From positions 18,591,501 to 18,655,500 of the forward strand of contig NC_037254.1 of NCBI RefSeq assembly GCF_000002425.4: a DNA stretch of 64,000 nt, read 5' to 3'. Positions within the stretch are counted from its first letter, which is position 1, and the number at the start of each line of letters is the position of its first letter. This DNA comes from Physcomitrium patens (lineage: Eukaryota; Streptophyta; Bryopsida; Funariales; Funariaceae). The position numbers and the translations under genes are program-made. Positions 12,936-24,525 of the stretch are shown here, piece after piece. The notes beneath the pieces are model-generated. The model saw nothing but the letters and a program-made list of their open reading frames with translations, had not been told where the DNA came from and made no database searches.

Positions 12936-15116
12936 ATGGCCAAGCGTTGCGTGAGTCGGCAGGTGAAGGGAATCATTAGATTGATTGCCAGCAACGGGGT
13001 CGAAAGGAATCCAGGAATCTGGGTTTCAAGTCAATTGCACCACTTTGGCTCATCTGATATTAAGGATGATTTGCTTTCTTCCTCTACGCCATCACATCAA
13101 TTATTTTTGAGTGGAATACGACATACGCACTATTCAGGTTTCATTTTTTGTAGAAACCGCTTATTTAAACATGCTTCCACTTTGCCAGAATTTCCAGAGG
13201 AACCCGGTGTGAATCCGGATCCACAATGTGAAAAAACTCCTCTCGATAGGCCAGGAGATGTATTAGCTCAAGATACTTTGCCAAATGTAGAAATTTCACC
13301 GTCCTCTGTTGGAAATGTAGCGAAAATGTTAACCATCGTCAAGAATTTACCCTGGACTTCTAGCTCAGAGAAGGCACTTTCGCAGTTTAGGGGAACACTT
13401 CATCCAGATCAGGTTAGTACAGTTTTATGGCGTTTGGAAGGACGCGAAGAGGTGGAGACAGGGTTGAAGTATTTCTACTGGGCCAAAGCACAGAATGGAT
13501 TCAAGCATAGCATAACTTCCTTTAACACTATGTTGGTTGTTTTAGCCTCATGGGGCATTCTTGATCCCCTAGAAACCTTGTTGAAGGAAATGGTTGCCGA
13601 GGGTCGTCCACTGCGACCCAACACACTGGTGAAGCTCATCACAGCCTATGGCCGTGGCAATAAATCCGGTGATGCATTTGATCTTTTCAATCAAGCAGAA
13701 TCTTTTGCCTGCAGTCCCACAGTGCACGCCTTCACCAAGCTCATAGACATTCTTGTCAACAGCGGAGAGTTTGAGAGAGCAGAACTTGTGTATAAGAAGC
13801 TGGTGCAGAAAGGATGTCAGCTGGACCGTTTTGCGTACAACGTTTTGATCCGCTACTTCGGCCGCTCTGGTCAACTGGATTCGGCTATGGAGATGTTCAG
13901 AGAAATGAAGATAAAGGGGTCAGAGCCTGATGAATATACTTACGGCTTTTTGGTGAATGCTCTCGGCAAGGCAGGGAGGGTGCAGGAAGCTCGCTCATTC
14001 TTTGATGCCATGCTTGAGAGAGGTTTAACTCCAAACATCCCCACATACAACCTCCTCATGGACGCTTTCAGGAAGGTCGGCCAATTAGATATGGCCTTGG
14101 GACTCTTCGCTGAGATGAAGAGGAGAGGTTTCCAGCCTTCGGTGGTGACATACAACATCCTCTTGGACGCATTGTGCAGTGCTGGACGTGTTGGGGCTGC
14201 TAGGAAGCTGTTCCACAAAATGACGGGGGATGGCTGTAGTCCGGATTCTTACACATATTCAACTCTAGTGAATGGGTTAGGGAAATCTGGCAGAGTAGAA
14301 GAAGCGCACAAAGTGTTCAGAGAAATGGTGGACAGAGGGGTGGCTGTTGATTTAGTGAATTACAACAGCCTGCTGGCCACTTTGGCGAAGGCGGGGAACA
14401 TGGACCGTGTCTGGAAGCTGATGAAGGAGATGTCTCGGAAGGGATTTCATCCTGATGCTTTTTCATTTAATACTATAATGGATGCGCTAGGGAAAGCTAA
14501 TAAACCAGACGCTGCTCGTGAAGTCTTTGCACGTATGGTGGAGTCGGGCTGTAAGCCCGATCTGATCTCCTACAACATACTTATTGATAGTTATGCCAGG
14601 TTTGGAGATGCAGCCCAGGCAAGACAAATGCTCGAAGAAATGGTGGAAGCAGGCTTTATTCCGGAGACAAAGACATACAATAGTTTGATCCATTGGTTGG
14701 CTACAGATGGACAAGTGGATGAAGCATTCGCTGTGCTCGAGGAGATGGAAACTGCGGGTTGCAGGCCCGATGTTGTGACGTATAACCGGCTCATGGACAT
14801 GCTCGGTAAGAGAGGAGAGAATCAGAGAGCAGCTCGGTTATTTCAGCAAATGAAGGACAAGGGTGTTGAGCCTGACACTCTCTCTTACGCTGTGAGAATT
14901 GATGGACTTGCGTTTGATGACCGGCTGGATGAGGCGCTTGTGCTGTTCAAGGACATGAAGGCAGTTGGATGCCCCGTGGATAAAGCCATGTACCGCATCC
15001 TCATACGGGCAGCTCACAGAGCAGGTGACACCGAGCTTGAAGCCCAACTGAAACATGAAAGTCAGTTTATGCCAGTAGAATCTAGGCTTACGTCGCAGAA
15101 AGCTAAGACTAAGTGA
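12936..15116 (+). CDS. P-class pentatricopeptide repeat protein, probably organelle-targeted
   Basis: A single-exon 726-residue protein. Residues ~1-60 are basic and Ser-rich with few acidic residues, as expected for a mitochondrial or plastid presequence. From about residue 190 to the end there are roughly 14-15 tandem 35-residue PPR motifs of canonical form, for example PDEYTYGFLVNALGKAGRVQ, PSVVTYNILLDALCSAGRVG and PDVVTYNRLMDMLGKRGENQ. There is no E, DYW or SMR tail, so it is P-class; such proteins bind organelle transcripts to stabilise, process or help splice them. The start is the first Met after in-frame stops (TGA TAG at about 12923-12928). Lack of introns is usual for this family. 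The specific RNA target cannot be inferred here and I give no symbol. Confidence 0.92.
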   Translation: MAKRCVSRQVKGIIRLIASNGVERNPGIWVSSQLHHFGSSDIKDDLLSSSTPSHQLFLSGIRHTHYSGFIFCRNRLFKHASTLPEFPEEPGVNPDPQCEKTPLDRPGDVLAQDTLPNVEISPSSVGNVAKMLTIVKNLPWTSSSEKALSQFRGTLHPDQVSTVLWRLEGREEVETGLKYFYWAKAQNGFKHSITSFNTMLVVLASWGILDPLETLLKEMVAEGRPLRPNTLVKLITAYGRGNKSGDAFDLFNQAESFACSPTVHAFTKLIDILVNSGEFERAELVYKKLVQKGCQLDRFAYNVLIRYFGRSGQLDSAMEMFREMKIKGSEPDEYTYGFLVNALGKAGRVQEARSFFDAMLERGLTPNIPTYNLLMDAFRKVGQLDMALGLFAEMKRRGFQPSVVTYNILLDALCSAGRVGAARKLFHKMTGDGCSPDSYTYSTLVNGLGKSGRVEEAHKVFREMVDRGVAVDLVNYNSLLATLAKAGNMDRVWKLMKEMSRKGFHPDAFSFNTIMDALGKANKPDAAREVFARMVESGCKPDLISYNILIDSYARFGDAAQARQMLEEMVEAGFIPETKTYNSLIHWLATDGQVDEAFAVLEEMETAGCRPDVVTYNRLMDMLGKRGENQRAARLFQQMKDKGVEPDTLSYAVRIDGLAFDDRLDEALVLFKDMKAVGCPVDKAMYRILIRAAHRAGDTELEAQLKHESQFMPVESRLTSQKAKTK

Positions 15117-17168
15117 AAAGATCCTAGTGACCTGTAATTGTTTGAGTTTAGTGTACTCTTTTTCTGAAAATTATTGCAGTAGTTTAACTGTATGATGTGC
15201 ATTGCATTTTTTTTCAGTACAACCTAATACATGGTGCAGTCATCGACACCTCACAAATTGGGGTCCAGCAAACACATCTTGTCTTGAGATGAACTGTTAA
15301 AGTATCATGCTTGCTGGCCAATTAATATTGCATTCATTGCCACAGACACTAGCTTAATCCAATTATCTTGCATAGAATTTGAGTTTGTTGTCCTTTTCAA
15401 ACTCCAGTAAAAGACTGTTTGGTGTAGTGTCATGCTGGACTGAAGCTCGTTCAATTTACAAGTTACACAGACAATTGGCATGACTCACCTTCGTAGGATG
15501 AAGTGTTTTTTTTTGTTTTTTTGTTTTATTTATTTATTTTAAGTCCACTTCCAACTGTTGATCCCATGCCGCCGTAGGAATCATCACCTGTGCTGCAGGT
15601 GACCAATCATGTAACCTAGTTATTCTCTGCATGTTGCTAGAGGGAACAGTAGTTGAACTTGAGGTAACTAAAAGTGAATGCAGGTGATGTAGAGTGGGTG
15701 GCAATTTCGAACAAAAGAGATTATGTCAGCAAGTCGAAAGAACGCAGCCCAAGGAGACCAAAGCTTTAAAATACATTGCACGTCCATATTCTCAACTTGA
15801 TGCTTCGGAATTTGGTAAATAAAACCAAGAGTAAAACGTGCAAATTGTCAATTCTCTTCTGAAAAGATGAAAAAATACAGAACATGTTAAGATAACACGA
15901 ACATAGTATCCGAATTCGTTGAACATCATTCTGTCAATAGCGGTTGAAACCAAAATTTATAAGAATTTTTATTTGAAAAAATGTCACAAATAAAAATAAA
16001 AAAAGTTGTCTCTAGGGTTGCCTTCATATTTCTATTTTTGTAGACAACTTTGAACAGAAAGATGTAATATATTATCACAAAAAACCTCTTTGTCATTCAA
16101 CATGATTGATCTATCATCATCATTATTATTATTATTATTATTATCTTCAAATTAGAAATTATGACAAACAAACATCTGACAATTCAACTTTAAAAAATAA
16201 GTAATTAAGCTATACATTTTGTAGTAGATACCACTACAATTTGCAATATCAAATTTGGATTAAGCCTAGCAATAATAATTGGCATAGTGTTCTATACTAT
16301 TTGAGGATCTATTCTAATTAAAAAACAATCTCAGCATGAACATTGGCAAGACTAAAGATAATTTTAAAATAAACCCTGAGATGCCTCAATATGAACCAAA
16401 ATTGGTGCCCACTTCTTCCAAACCAATACCACCTAATCAGTACATCGAACTCAACCTTGACAAACTCAGAACCAAATAGTTCTATCAATAGCACTTCGAA
16501 GACTCGAAGTATGTTCAATTAGATGCCAATATTATAATCTCAATTGAATCGAACTCAAAAAAATCAGGAGACTAGAGTAGGAAAAAATACCCAAATCACA
16601 TGCAGAAATCTCTGAAGAACTCCACATATAAATTTACTCCGAAGGTGCAGAATACGCCACATTGTTCAGTTTTCTTCCAGGTGCACATGATTTTATGCAT
16701 AAACAGCAATATGTCTTATACAAGAACCCATTTTTGAGTCAAAACATGCACTATTGAAAGTCCAGACGCAAAGCTCAAACTGCATTGTCTTCCACGAGTT
16801 ATCAATATTAAAGCAAGGAAAGTCATTCAACGACAAAGTCTAATTGCAAAGCCATCCTCATGTCCAGATTGCACATTCACAACTTCAAGAGCTCAACTGG
16901 GTCACCGTTTTATGCATTCTACACATTCGACAACATTGCACATTCAAACCAAACACCTCAAAATCTGGTCGAATTGGAGTACTGATTTCACGTGAAGATA
17001 GAATGCCTACATGAAATGTTGCAGTGTTGAAAACATGAAGGAAAAAATCATCAACACATGCTCACCATTCCTACAGATCTACAGAAAGAAACTGGACTGA
17101 TTCCAGCTTCGATGTGGCTAATTACTCTATGAGACCAAGGCTGGGTCATACTTGTGACATGAGCTGAA
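15117..17168. other. Spacer between the PPR gene and ClpR3 (convergent 3' ends)
   Basis: This region should hold the 3' UTRs of both genes. It has a T-rich run near 15507-15540, an (ATC/ATT)n microsatellite at about 16112-16144 and no frame that looks coding. A minus-strand 66-residue frame at 16318-16518 has no recognisable features and is treated as chance. Confidence 0.65.
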
Positions 17169-18161
17169 TTAGATGAGCTGCGCCTTTTTGAGATCCGAAG
17201 CAATACTCCTCTTCTCATCTCCTTCAGCATAGAGAACCTTGTCAATAAGGCCATAGTCCACAGCTTCATCGGGTTTGAAATACTTGGGTCGCCTGATATC
17301 GTCGGTGATCTTTTCCACAGTCTGACCTGTATGTCTTGAGATCAGCTTGACGAGCTCTTCCTTCACATTCCGAACTTCCTTCCGGGCAATGTCAATGTCG
17401 GTAGCTTGGCCCCGGAACTGGGCAATTGGCTGTTTAAGCATGATGGTTGCAGAGGGGAGACAAGCACGGTTACCTTTGGAGCCTGCCGCAAGGAGCAATG
17501 CAGCTTCGCCCCAAGCGTTGCCTACACACAATGTGAAGATGGGGGGTTTTACGTACCGCATGGTGTCGTAAATGGCGAAGGCTTCGGTTTCGTAGCCCAG
17601 CTTCTCGCCATCCTTGGTGGTTCCCGTGGAGTTGATGTACATGTAAATGGATTTCTCAGGGTCATCGTATTGCAGGTACAGCAACTCTGCCATGACGAGT
17701 TCGGTGACGGCGGGAACGAGCGACATCGCTAAGAAGACAATCCGGTTCTTGAACAAATATGATGGCAAATCTGGAGGTGGCTGCTGCCTAGCATCTCCCC
17801 GTTGGAATGGAATAACCATGGTAACGACACCACGGCGGCCGCGGGATTGGGAACTCTGGTGGGTGCGCTCCACAGCTTTCCAGGCAGAAAACATTCCTTC
17901 CCCTGCAATGGAGCTCTGCATGCTGCTGCCCACAAAGGAGCACATGAGCTCATTGTAGAGGCGCAGTGGTTTTGATGATGTCTTCTTATTAGCCCTTGGC
18001 AATAACTGGTCGTCTCTTCTCATCGACACAGAAGGGAATGAGCAATTGCTGCATGCCAGTGTCAGATATGAAGATGAGGATGTAGGGTGCCGTAGCTCAG
18101 CTCTTCTGCCTGTTGCAGCAGGCACTGATAGCCTCGCCCTCATCACTTCCACGGCAGCCAT
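17169..18161 (-). CDS. CLPR3: Plastid Clp protease non-catalytic subunit ClpR3-like
   Basis: ClpR proteins are ClpP relatives without a catalytic triad that form part of the plastid Clp core ring. From PPPDLPSYLFKNRIVFLAMS onward the protein follows the ClpP fold: YLQYDDPEKSIYMYINSTG, GYETEAFAIYDTMRYVKPPI, then CVGNAWGEAALLLAAG at the nucleophile elbow. There the Ser position of ClpP is Gly. IMLKQPIAQFRGQATDIDIA follows, with Lys replacing the catalytic His. The C-terminus is DIRRPKYFKPDEAVDYGLID ... SDLKKAQLI. These features match ClpR3 better than ClpR1, R2 or R4. The first ~115 residues are Ser/Arg-rich and transit-peptide-like. Two starts are possible: 18161 (MAAVEVMRARLS, preferred) and 18182. 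The coding region has no intron, whereas as far as I recall angiosperm CLPR3 genes are interrupted by many. Confidence 0.88.
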   Translation of the reverse strand: MAAVEVMRARLSVPAATGRRAELRHPTSSSSYLTLACSNCSFPSVSMRRDDQLLPRANKKTSSKPLRLYNELMCSFVGSSMQSSIAGEGMFSAWKAVERTHQSSQSRGRRGVVTMVIPFQRGDARQQPPPDLPSYLFKNRIVFLAMSLVPAVTELVMAELLYLQYDDPEKSIYMYINSTGTTKDGEKLGYETEAFAIYDTMRYVKPPIFTLCVGNAWGEAALLLAAGSKGNRACLPSATIMLKQPIAQFRGQATDIDIARKEVRNVKEELVKLISRHTGQTVEKITDDIRRPKYFKPDEAVDYGLIDKVLYAEGDEKRSIASDLKKAQLI

Positions 18162-19227
18162 GGCGCCGTCCCCTCTCCTCACCTCCCCTTCAAAGCTTAA
18201 TACTGGATTCAGGCACTCGGGTAACCTAACCGGAACCTACACGAAGCTCTGTAACAGCAACACACTCCTCAGTTAAAATAATATATTCGCAATTAGGCTA
18301 TCCAGTTTCACACCTCACCACCAAAACAAAACCCACGACGAACCATGTATGGCGTAAATCCGCACTTTTCTCGCAATTCGTGCAAAATTCAGACCCTGTA
18401 TCTCCCAACTGGTGGAAGCTCGCTAAGTGTTCTAAATTCGACACGGCAATTTCACTAACAGATTCCTGAAACGTAGGTCGAAAATTTCTGAAGCACCCTT
18501 CATCTCTGACCTAATGCAGAGCCCAGCAGCGAGATGATTTCACACCCGAACCTGTCGTATACTCCCGATTGATACCAAAACATGCACAAGTACATGGAAT
18601 TGACAAATTACAGGAACTCAGTTCGCGAAGAGTCGTAGCACTCACCGACGGAGGTTGATGGAGCAGTATGCGCAATCAGAATTCGTGGAAAAACACCTGA
18701 GAGTGTAGCATGTCCGACGGACGTCAAAGAAACGACATCAGAGGCTATCCACCCAAAAACGAAAGAGAAATGTCGCATCTATGACAGTGCACGCAAAGGT
18801 GGATGGATGAACGTGCGTTGAGCCCTAAACCCCAGAAAGCCGGTTTGCGACGCCGAAGTCAGGAATTCTCATCTTTACACTCTAGAATTTACACGTATTG
18901 TGTGTGTGGAACCCCCAAAATGCGAGCAGGTTGTGAAATGATTAACAGCAAATTGATTGTGGACAATCGATTACATTTTCTACATTATTTAGCTGAAGAT
19001 TGAGCACTTGCATCAGCGCTTGAGTGCACATTCGCCATCTTACTTGGGTTCAATTTTTAACTTTTTGGTGGTTTTTTGGTTCTTGTCGAGGTAGATTGTT
19101 AGGTTTTTCGCAGCTGGGGAATTTAGTGAAGGATGTGAGAGAATTAGGGGATTGTGTGTAAATTGGTAAGTTATTGTTCAGAAAGAGAGCGCGTGCACTG
19201 GGTCATGTTTGCCAGGAGGGTAAAGAG
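18162..19227. promoter_or_regulatory. Divergent promoter between ClpR3 (-) and the maturase-like gene (+)
   Basis: About 1.07 kb separate the two start codons. A perfect telo-box CCCTAAACCC lies at 18823-18832, on the maturase side. Neither side shows an obvious TATA box near a predictable start. The small frames here (18046-18276 and 18803-19003) look like shadows or leader sequence. Shared regulation of the two organelle genes is inference. Confidence 0.4.
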
Positions 19228-21104
19228 ATGGCCATCCGCAGTTGGGTGGGCAGTTTCAAGTCCGTTTCCTGTGGGCGGCTCTCGGTCCTGCGTTCCTTGA
19301 GTATGCTTGCGCAACAGCACTCAGCTGCGGCATTGGCCTCAGATGACCTCGTGAACACTGCTTCAGAGAAAACGATTGGCCCCTTGAATGCATCGCAAGG
19401 GACTTTGACTCATGCGAATTCTGCCAAGGTGAAGTTTCTAGGTGTCTTCATTGGTGTTGTCGATGATTCAAAGAGGAAACGTCAGTATGAAAAGGCTTTG
19501 GAGAAGCGACGCCGTGTTATCCATCGGTTGCGCCAGTTGCAGAAGCAGCGGAAGGAATCGTGGGAAAAGGAAGTTGAGCGGTTGGCATTCAATGCTTTCA
19601 TTCGGGGCTATCGCAAGACCCTGAATACTCTCAGATCAGGTTTGTATGACTCTTCTGGTGGCCCTTTTATTTTATCTGTTTCCACATCCAAATTACAGAA
19701 TTGCTAATTGGCCCATTTCCGTTTCGCTTGGTGGGAATGAATGAGTGGGGACATTCCTTGCAGGCAAGTTTGATCACCTTCGTATTTGTCTCTTGAACCG
19801 TTTAGGATTTGTTTTGCACACTTAAGCTCTCCATTGGACGGAAACTGTGTTTTTCCTTCTCTAGCATTAACATGGTTGATGAATTAGGCTCGAAGGCGAA
19901 GCAGACTATTTTCGACAAGGCCACCGAACTTGGGATGAAGGCTGCTTTGACCCTGACGGACCATCACCCTCTGATGAGTAGCGATGACCTGAAGAAGCTG
20001 CTTGCACAGGAGGAGGATCATTTTGCTAGGCTTGGTTGGGATTATCTCCCTGTGTCGGTGAAGACTGCCTACGAAAATCTCATGCTATCTATTGATGAGG
20101 CTTGCGAGGAGCTCAATGCACAGGCTGAAGCTTCCAAGTTGCGACCAGCACTTCCCGCTGGAAAGCAAGAAATGGATATTACTGAATCATGCGATTCGAA
20201 TCTTACCAATGAAGCTGGTTTGGGGCTGCCTGAATCTTGCTCCGCTAGCTTGTCCATTGAGGATCTCCAAACTATGGATCACTGTTACGAGAATATCATG
20301 GTCAGAATGTCCGATCCGGATACTCTGTACGATGCTTATGAACGAATTAAACCAAAGCTTCAGTTGTTGAGTGGCAAGAGTGATGAAGACTGGAAGGATT
20401 TTAGTTTGAGTTCATTTGATCACATAGCATATAGTTTGCGATCAGGGACATATCAATTTTCTCCGGTTTCTCATATCCATGTCAGAAAACCTGGAAAGGA
20501 AGGCGATGTGAGAACAATTACAGTTGTCAATCCAAGAGACCAGATTGTTGCGGAGGCTATTAGAGCAGAGTTGGAGAGAATCTATGAGCCAGTGTTTTTG
20601 GTAAGTGCTGTTAGGCACAAATTGGCCAGGTCTAGCCACATGGCTCTGAAGTTGATCAAGAATAGTTGGAAAGGAACTACCTGGTTTATACATTACAAAT
20701 CTCCAATAGAGTTTGGAAATGCACAATTTGAGAACCTATTGCGTATTCTATCAGCGAGGATAAAGGACGAGGATTTTTTGCATCTACTTCAGCAACTGTT
20801 CAGGACTGGCATGATTAGGTTGGGTGACCATGGAAATCGATTGTCTGCTCTTTTTTGCAACATCTACTACCACCAGCTAGATATGGAGGTTACGCGCATG
20901 CAGGCAGAGCAGAATTCAGGCTCCAACAAGCGGGGAACGAACCAGTTGAGCAGCGCTGCAATTGTTCCGCTTGTCAGGGTGAGATACGTAAGATATGCTG
21001 AAGAATTCCTGTTCGGCATTACGGGTAACAAGGTCATGGCTCTGGATGTATTAGGGAGGGTGCACGAGTTTCTACGACGCGAGTTGAAGCTGCGAAGGCT
21101 TTGA
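19228..21104 (+). CDS. Nuclear group II intron maturase-like protein with inactive RT domain, C-terminally short
   Basis: Nuclear-encoded maturases (nMATs) assist splicing of organellar group II introns. The first exon (MAIRSWVGSFK at 19228, or Met 19174) encodes a basic presequence-like leader and a Lys/Arg-rich coiled segment, ending at a GTTTGT donor at 19640. The second exon carries the RT-like domain. A phase-compatible acceptor falls after 19887, joining RSG to SKAKQTIFDKATELG; a stronger-looking AG at 19863-19864 is out of phase. RT motifs: HIHVRKPGKEGDVRTITVVN, NPRDQIVAEAIRAELERIYE, LGDHGNRLSALFCNIYYHQL, and RYAEEFLFG where active enzymes have YADD. The Asp of motif A is also not apparent (FIHYKSPIEFGN). 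The frame stops 13 codons into the region after HEFLRRELKL, so the X/thumb and endonuclease domains are missing. It may be a short nMAT or a truncated pseudogene. Confidence 0.72.
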
Positions 21105-24100
21105 TAGGGACTCCATGAACCTGCGGAATACTCGGTCACGGCGAGAGGAATGGCTTAGCATCACTTTCGTGTGGGTGGGTTGGAGCCAAAAACGAAATTA
21201 TATTGCTCTTTCTACTCTGCCTAAGTGAGCGAATCCGTATATTGTTCAACTTTCTGAATTGAAATTTTCAGGGTATGTGCCAAGTCCGAAAGATCCATTC
21301 GTTGGTGTGTGTTGCTACTCGTTCTTCGATTACCAGTTTTAGCCAATGAATGATTTCAATCCACTGCTAGTTCTTTTGTAAATATAAATGATTTTTCCTG
21401 CACAGTAGCATCACAGGTCTTACACAGTATGAAGTTTTGGGACTTCTCTCGCAAAAGGACGGTTAGCTGTTTTTGCAGCAAGAATCGGTGGTTTGATTTT
21501 TGCAGCAGGCCTTTGTTCTAATCTGATGTGCAGTTCTTGCGTACAGCTTGAAGTTGAAGTTGAACGAGACGTTGGGCGCAGCATCATATCTAATGACGGG
21601 GGCGTCAAGGCACCGCGGCCTAGTCAAACTGAGACACTGGGAATAATTTTGTAAGTTGCCAGGCACCATTGTCTCGAAGGAAAACGGGACTCTACATGCT
21701 TTTGCATGGATTGATGAATGCCTTTATACTTGCTTGGACAAGTATAGTAGGGAATTTTAGCAATGCATTAGTGGTTATATTAATATTGATATTCCCCTTT
21801 CCGAGAGTACAGTATCTATGTCTGGCAATTGTCGCTCTCTTAGTATTTTCACTTAAGCCGGATTGGTTCCCGGGTTGGAGTTACCAACGTACTCAACTAG
21901 GATGGATTTCGAGACAGCGTTGACGGACTTAACGTGGTCTGATTACACTTCATTCTGTATTACGCGAAACGACGTGTGAATTTTTCCTACTCATGTGTTT
22001 GTGCATCAACATATCAATGACCTGGGTGAGTACGCACGAAAGATGTGTCAACCTCTGTAATCTCAAACATATCATGTGATACAGACTTTTGTCGGTTTGT
22101 TGGTTCGTTTGATTCTCCAAATCCTCGTAAATCAAGCTCTAGAGTATGAGATACATTTGTGCTGTTGCTTTCATAATTTTCTTAATGTTTATGTATGCAT
22201 AGCAACACCTTGTTTATATTAAGCTCAGAAATGGGCTTCCATTGCGTTAGGTCGGTAGGCAAGTGTATTCACGACATTCGAATCTGCGACAATAAATTCG
22301 AGTATGCTTCGCAAAATTAGTTAATTCCATAATCTGCCAGTTTCATTAGTTAATTTGGAATGATTAATTGCATACTTGGTCTCGAGAACCATCTTCGCTC
22401 TTCTTTTTCTTCGTTCAATCACCTCGCACTGTGCTTTACAAATGCAACCTGTATTTGTCAACACCATTACATTCCTGTTTTCGTTTTCCACCTTTTAGTA
22501 CCTAGCACCACATCAACTGCTCGGCCTCCAAACGCTTTTGTAGTGATGACCGTTGTATTTCCAGAGCATTGTAGACACATACAACACTTGGCTGCATTCG
22601 AGCACGTCGGTGACTGTGTCCCGACTTTAATGTGGAATAAAACTGAGCGCCAGCGATGAGAGGATGAAGAAGGGCAGGGGGGAGAAAAAGAAAAAAATGT
22701 TGGGGCAAACTTATCTTCAGCACTTGGGACATTCAATAGAAGAGAAGAACTACGCCGTTTGTAGACATTTTTGTAGACATCTGGAGGAGTGCCCTGGCTC
22801 TGTAGTACCGCAATGAAGGTCCCCTCTATTGAGCATTCTTCAGAGCAATGCCCGTGATCAGTCCTCGTTAAAGAGGCTTGCAGCAGATGTTTCGTGTTTG
22901 GACTGCAATAGCTATATAATATGTGTTCATTAGGATCCTTAGTGTTGTGTCAACTTTATGTAAGTTGTGGATGTCAGTTCCAGGTCTTCCTAGCGTTGCA
23001 CCAACTTTTTGTAAGATATGGACAGAAGCAAAGAGATTTTTTTTATTTTTATTTTTTATTTTTTATTTTTTAGGTTTCCTATGATTTGGTTTATTATTCA
23101 TTGGATTTGTGGTACAGGTCGCAAGCAACACTGCTCTGGAATTCATCTTTTATGCGTTTGAATCAAGAGAAAACTCTTTCGAATCCTTCAGACGGCATTC
23201 CCAAGTACTCCGCATGCAATTGTTCTTCCACACACCGACACCAAAGTTTTCCCATGTGTTACAAATGTATTGCAGTGAACGATTACGACTAAAGATAAGA
23301 AAGGGAGTGAATGAGTTGGCGTGAGCCCTGCTTCTTATTCTCGTGACGACCTGCTGCACAATTTGAACTCACCTCAAGGTTTCAAATATTGGATAAGTAG
23401 GCGGACATTGATTTCGACGCCTGCATGATGGAACGACAAATGTCCGATCACTGTAAACCACTCCACGATCAACTGAAGGAAGGAGCGTCCACTGGTAGGT
23501 CTCTGCAACGATCTGCCCACCAAACCCGGATGGCCTCCTCCAATCTGCTTCTTGTCACTTCCTGCTTTGGTAATCCCCCAATTTCAAGCTTCTCATGCAG
23601 GTAACCTTGCATTAGAATCGTGTAAATTCCTGCCTCAAGGCTTTGTTAAAGTGTCAGCATCCAGTTGTTGATAAAGTTGGTGGGTACAGTAGTCTGTGGA
23701 TCAATTCTGAAGGTTGGCATTGCAATCTTCAGGTACTGTAGACAAATTATGATGACATGGATGCAAGCTACGATTAGGATTAGTTGGGTCTGTATTATTT
23801 CTTTTTTTCTTTTTTTCTTCTGTTGCTGTCAGAATCATGAAACCCCTCTTGCACTAGTGTGCCGTTCTGCTTCGGGTACCATCGGAGCTGCACAGGCAAC
23901 GAGAGAAGAATGCCCTGGTTGACTGTCAACATGGAACTGAAGGGGAGCTCGAACGTTAGAGCCTGTGTTTTTTTCCCTGGCAGCCATCAGTCTTCTTTTG
24001 TCAGCACTCTTTTATTTTATTTTATTTTATTTTTAGCCATGAAACTGACAAGTTGCAAACAATGTATGCGTATTCTGAACTTTAAAAAAACACGTTGGTT

Positions 24101-24481
24101 TGTGGCATTACTTGTAGTCATCATGAACGTACAAAGGGTTGGAAGGTTCACGTGATCCCCGAACGAATCCGCTACACCATTCTTTTCAATGAATGGAGCG
24201 ACTGTCGTTGAATATGTTGACCACATTGTATAAATCCCCACATGCATAGCATGCGAGTGCTTGATTTTGGGCATTCCCAGGTTTCACAATCTTTCTTCAA
24301 CCACACCCAAATCACCCAACCAACCATCAATTCAAAGAATAGAGTAACTACGATGCCCATAACAAAAACGCGAGTCTTTACAAAAAAATATTCCCTTCTG
24401 CAAAGAATGTTGCGGGACAGCGAAGCAGCAATAGCAACCGCAGAAAGAAGCAGGAGGAGCGGGAAGAGCAGGATATTTGTG

Positions 24482-24525
<44 letters not shown>

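Noticed and set aside
21669-21923. 84-residue hydrophobic ORF downstream of the maturase-like gene
   Set aside because: No recognised membrane family, no continuation or splice partners; T-rich sequence gives hydrophobic frames by chance.
23930-23960. GGAACTGAAGGGGAGCTC resembles the miR319 mature sequence
   Set aside because: Two single-base insertions are needed for alignment, and I saw no matching star arm giving a stable hairpin nearby.
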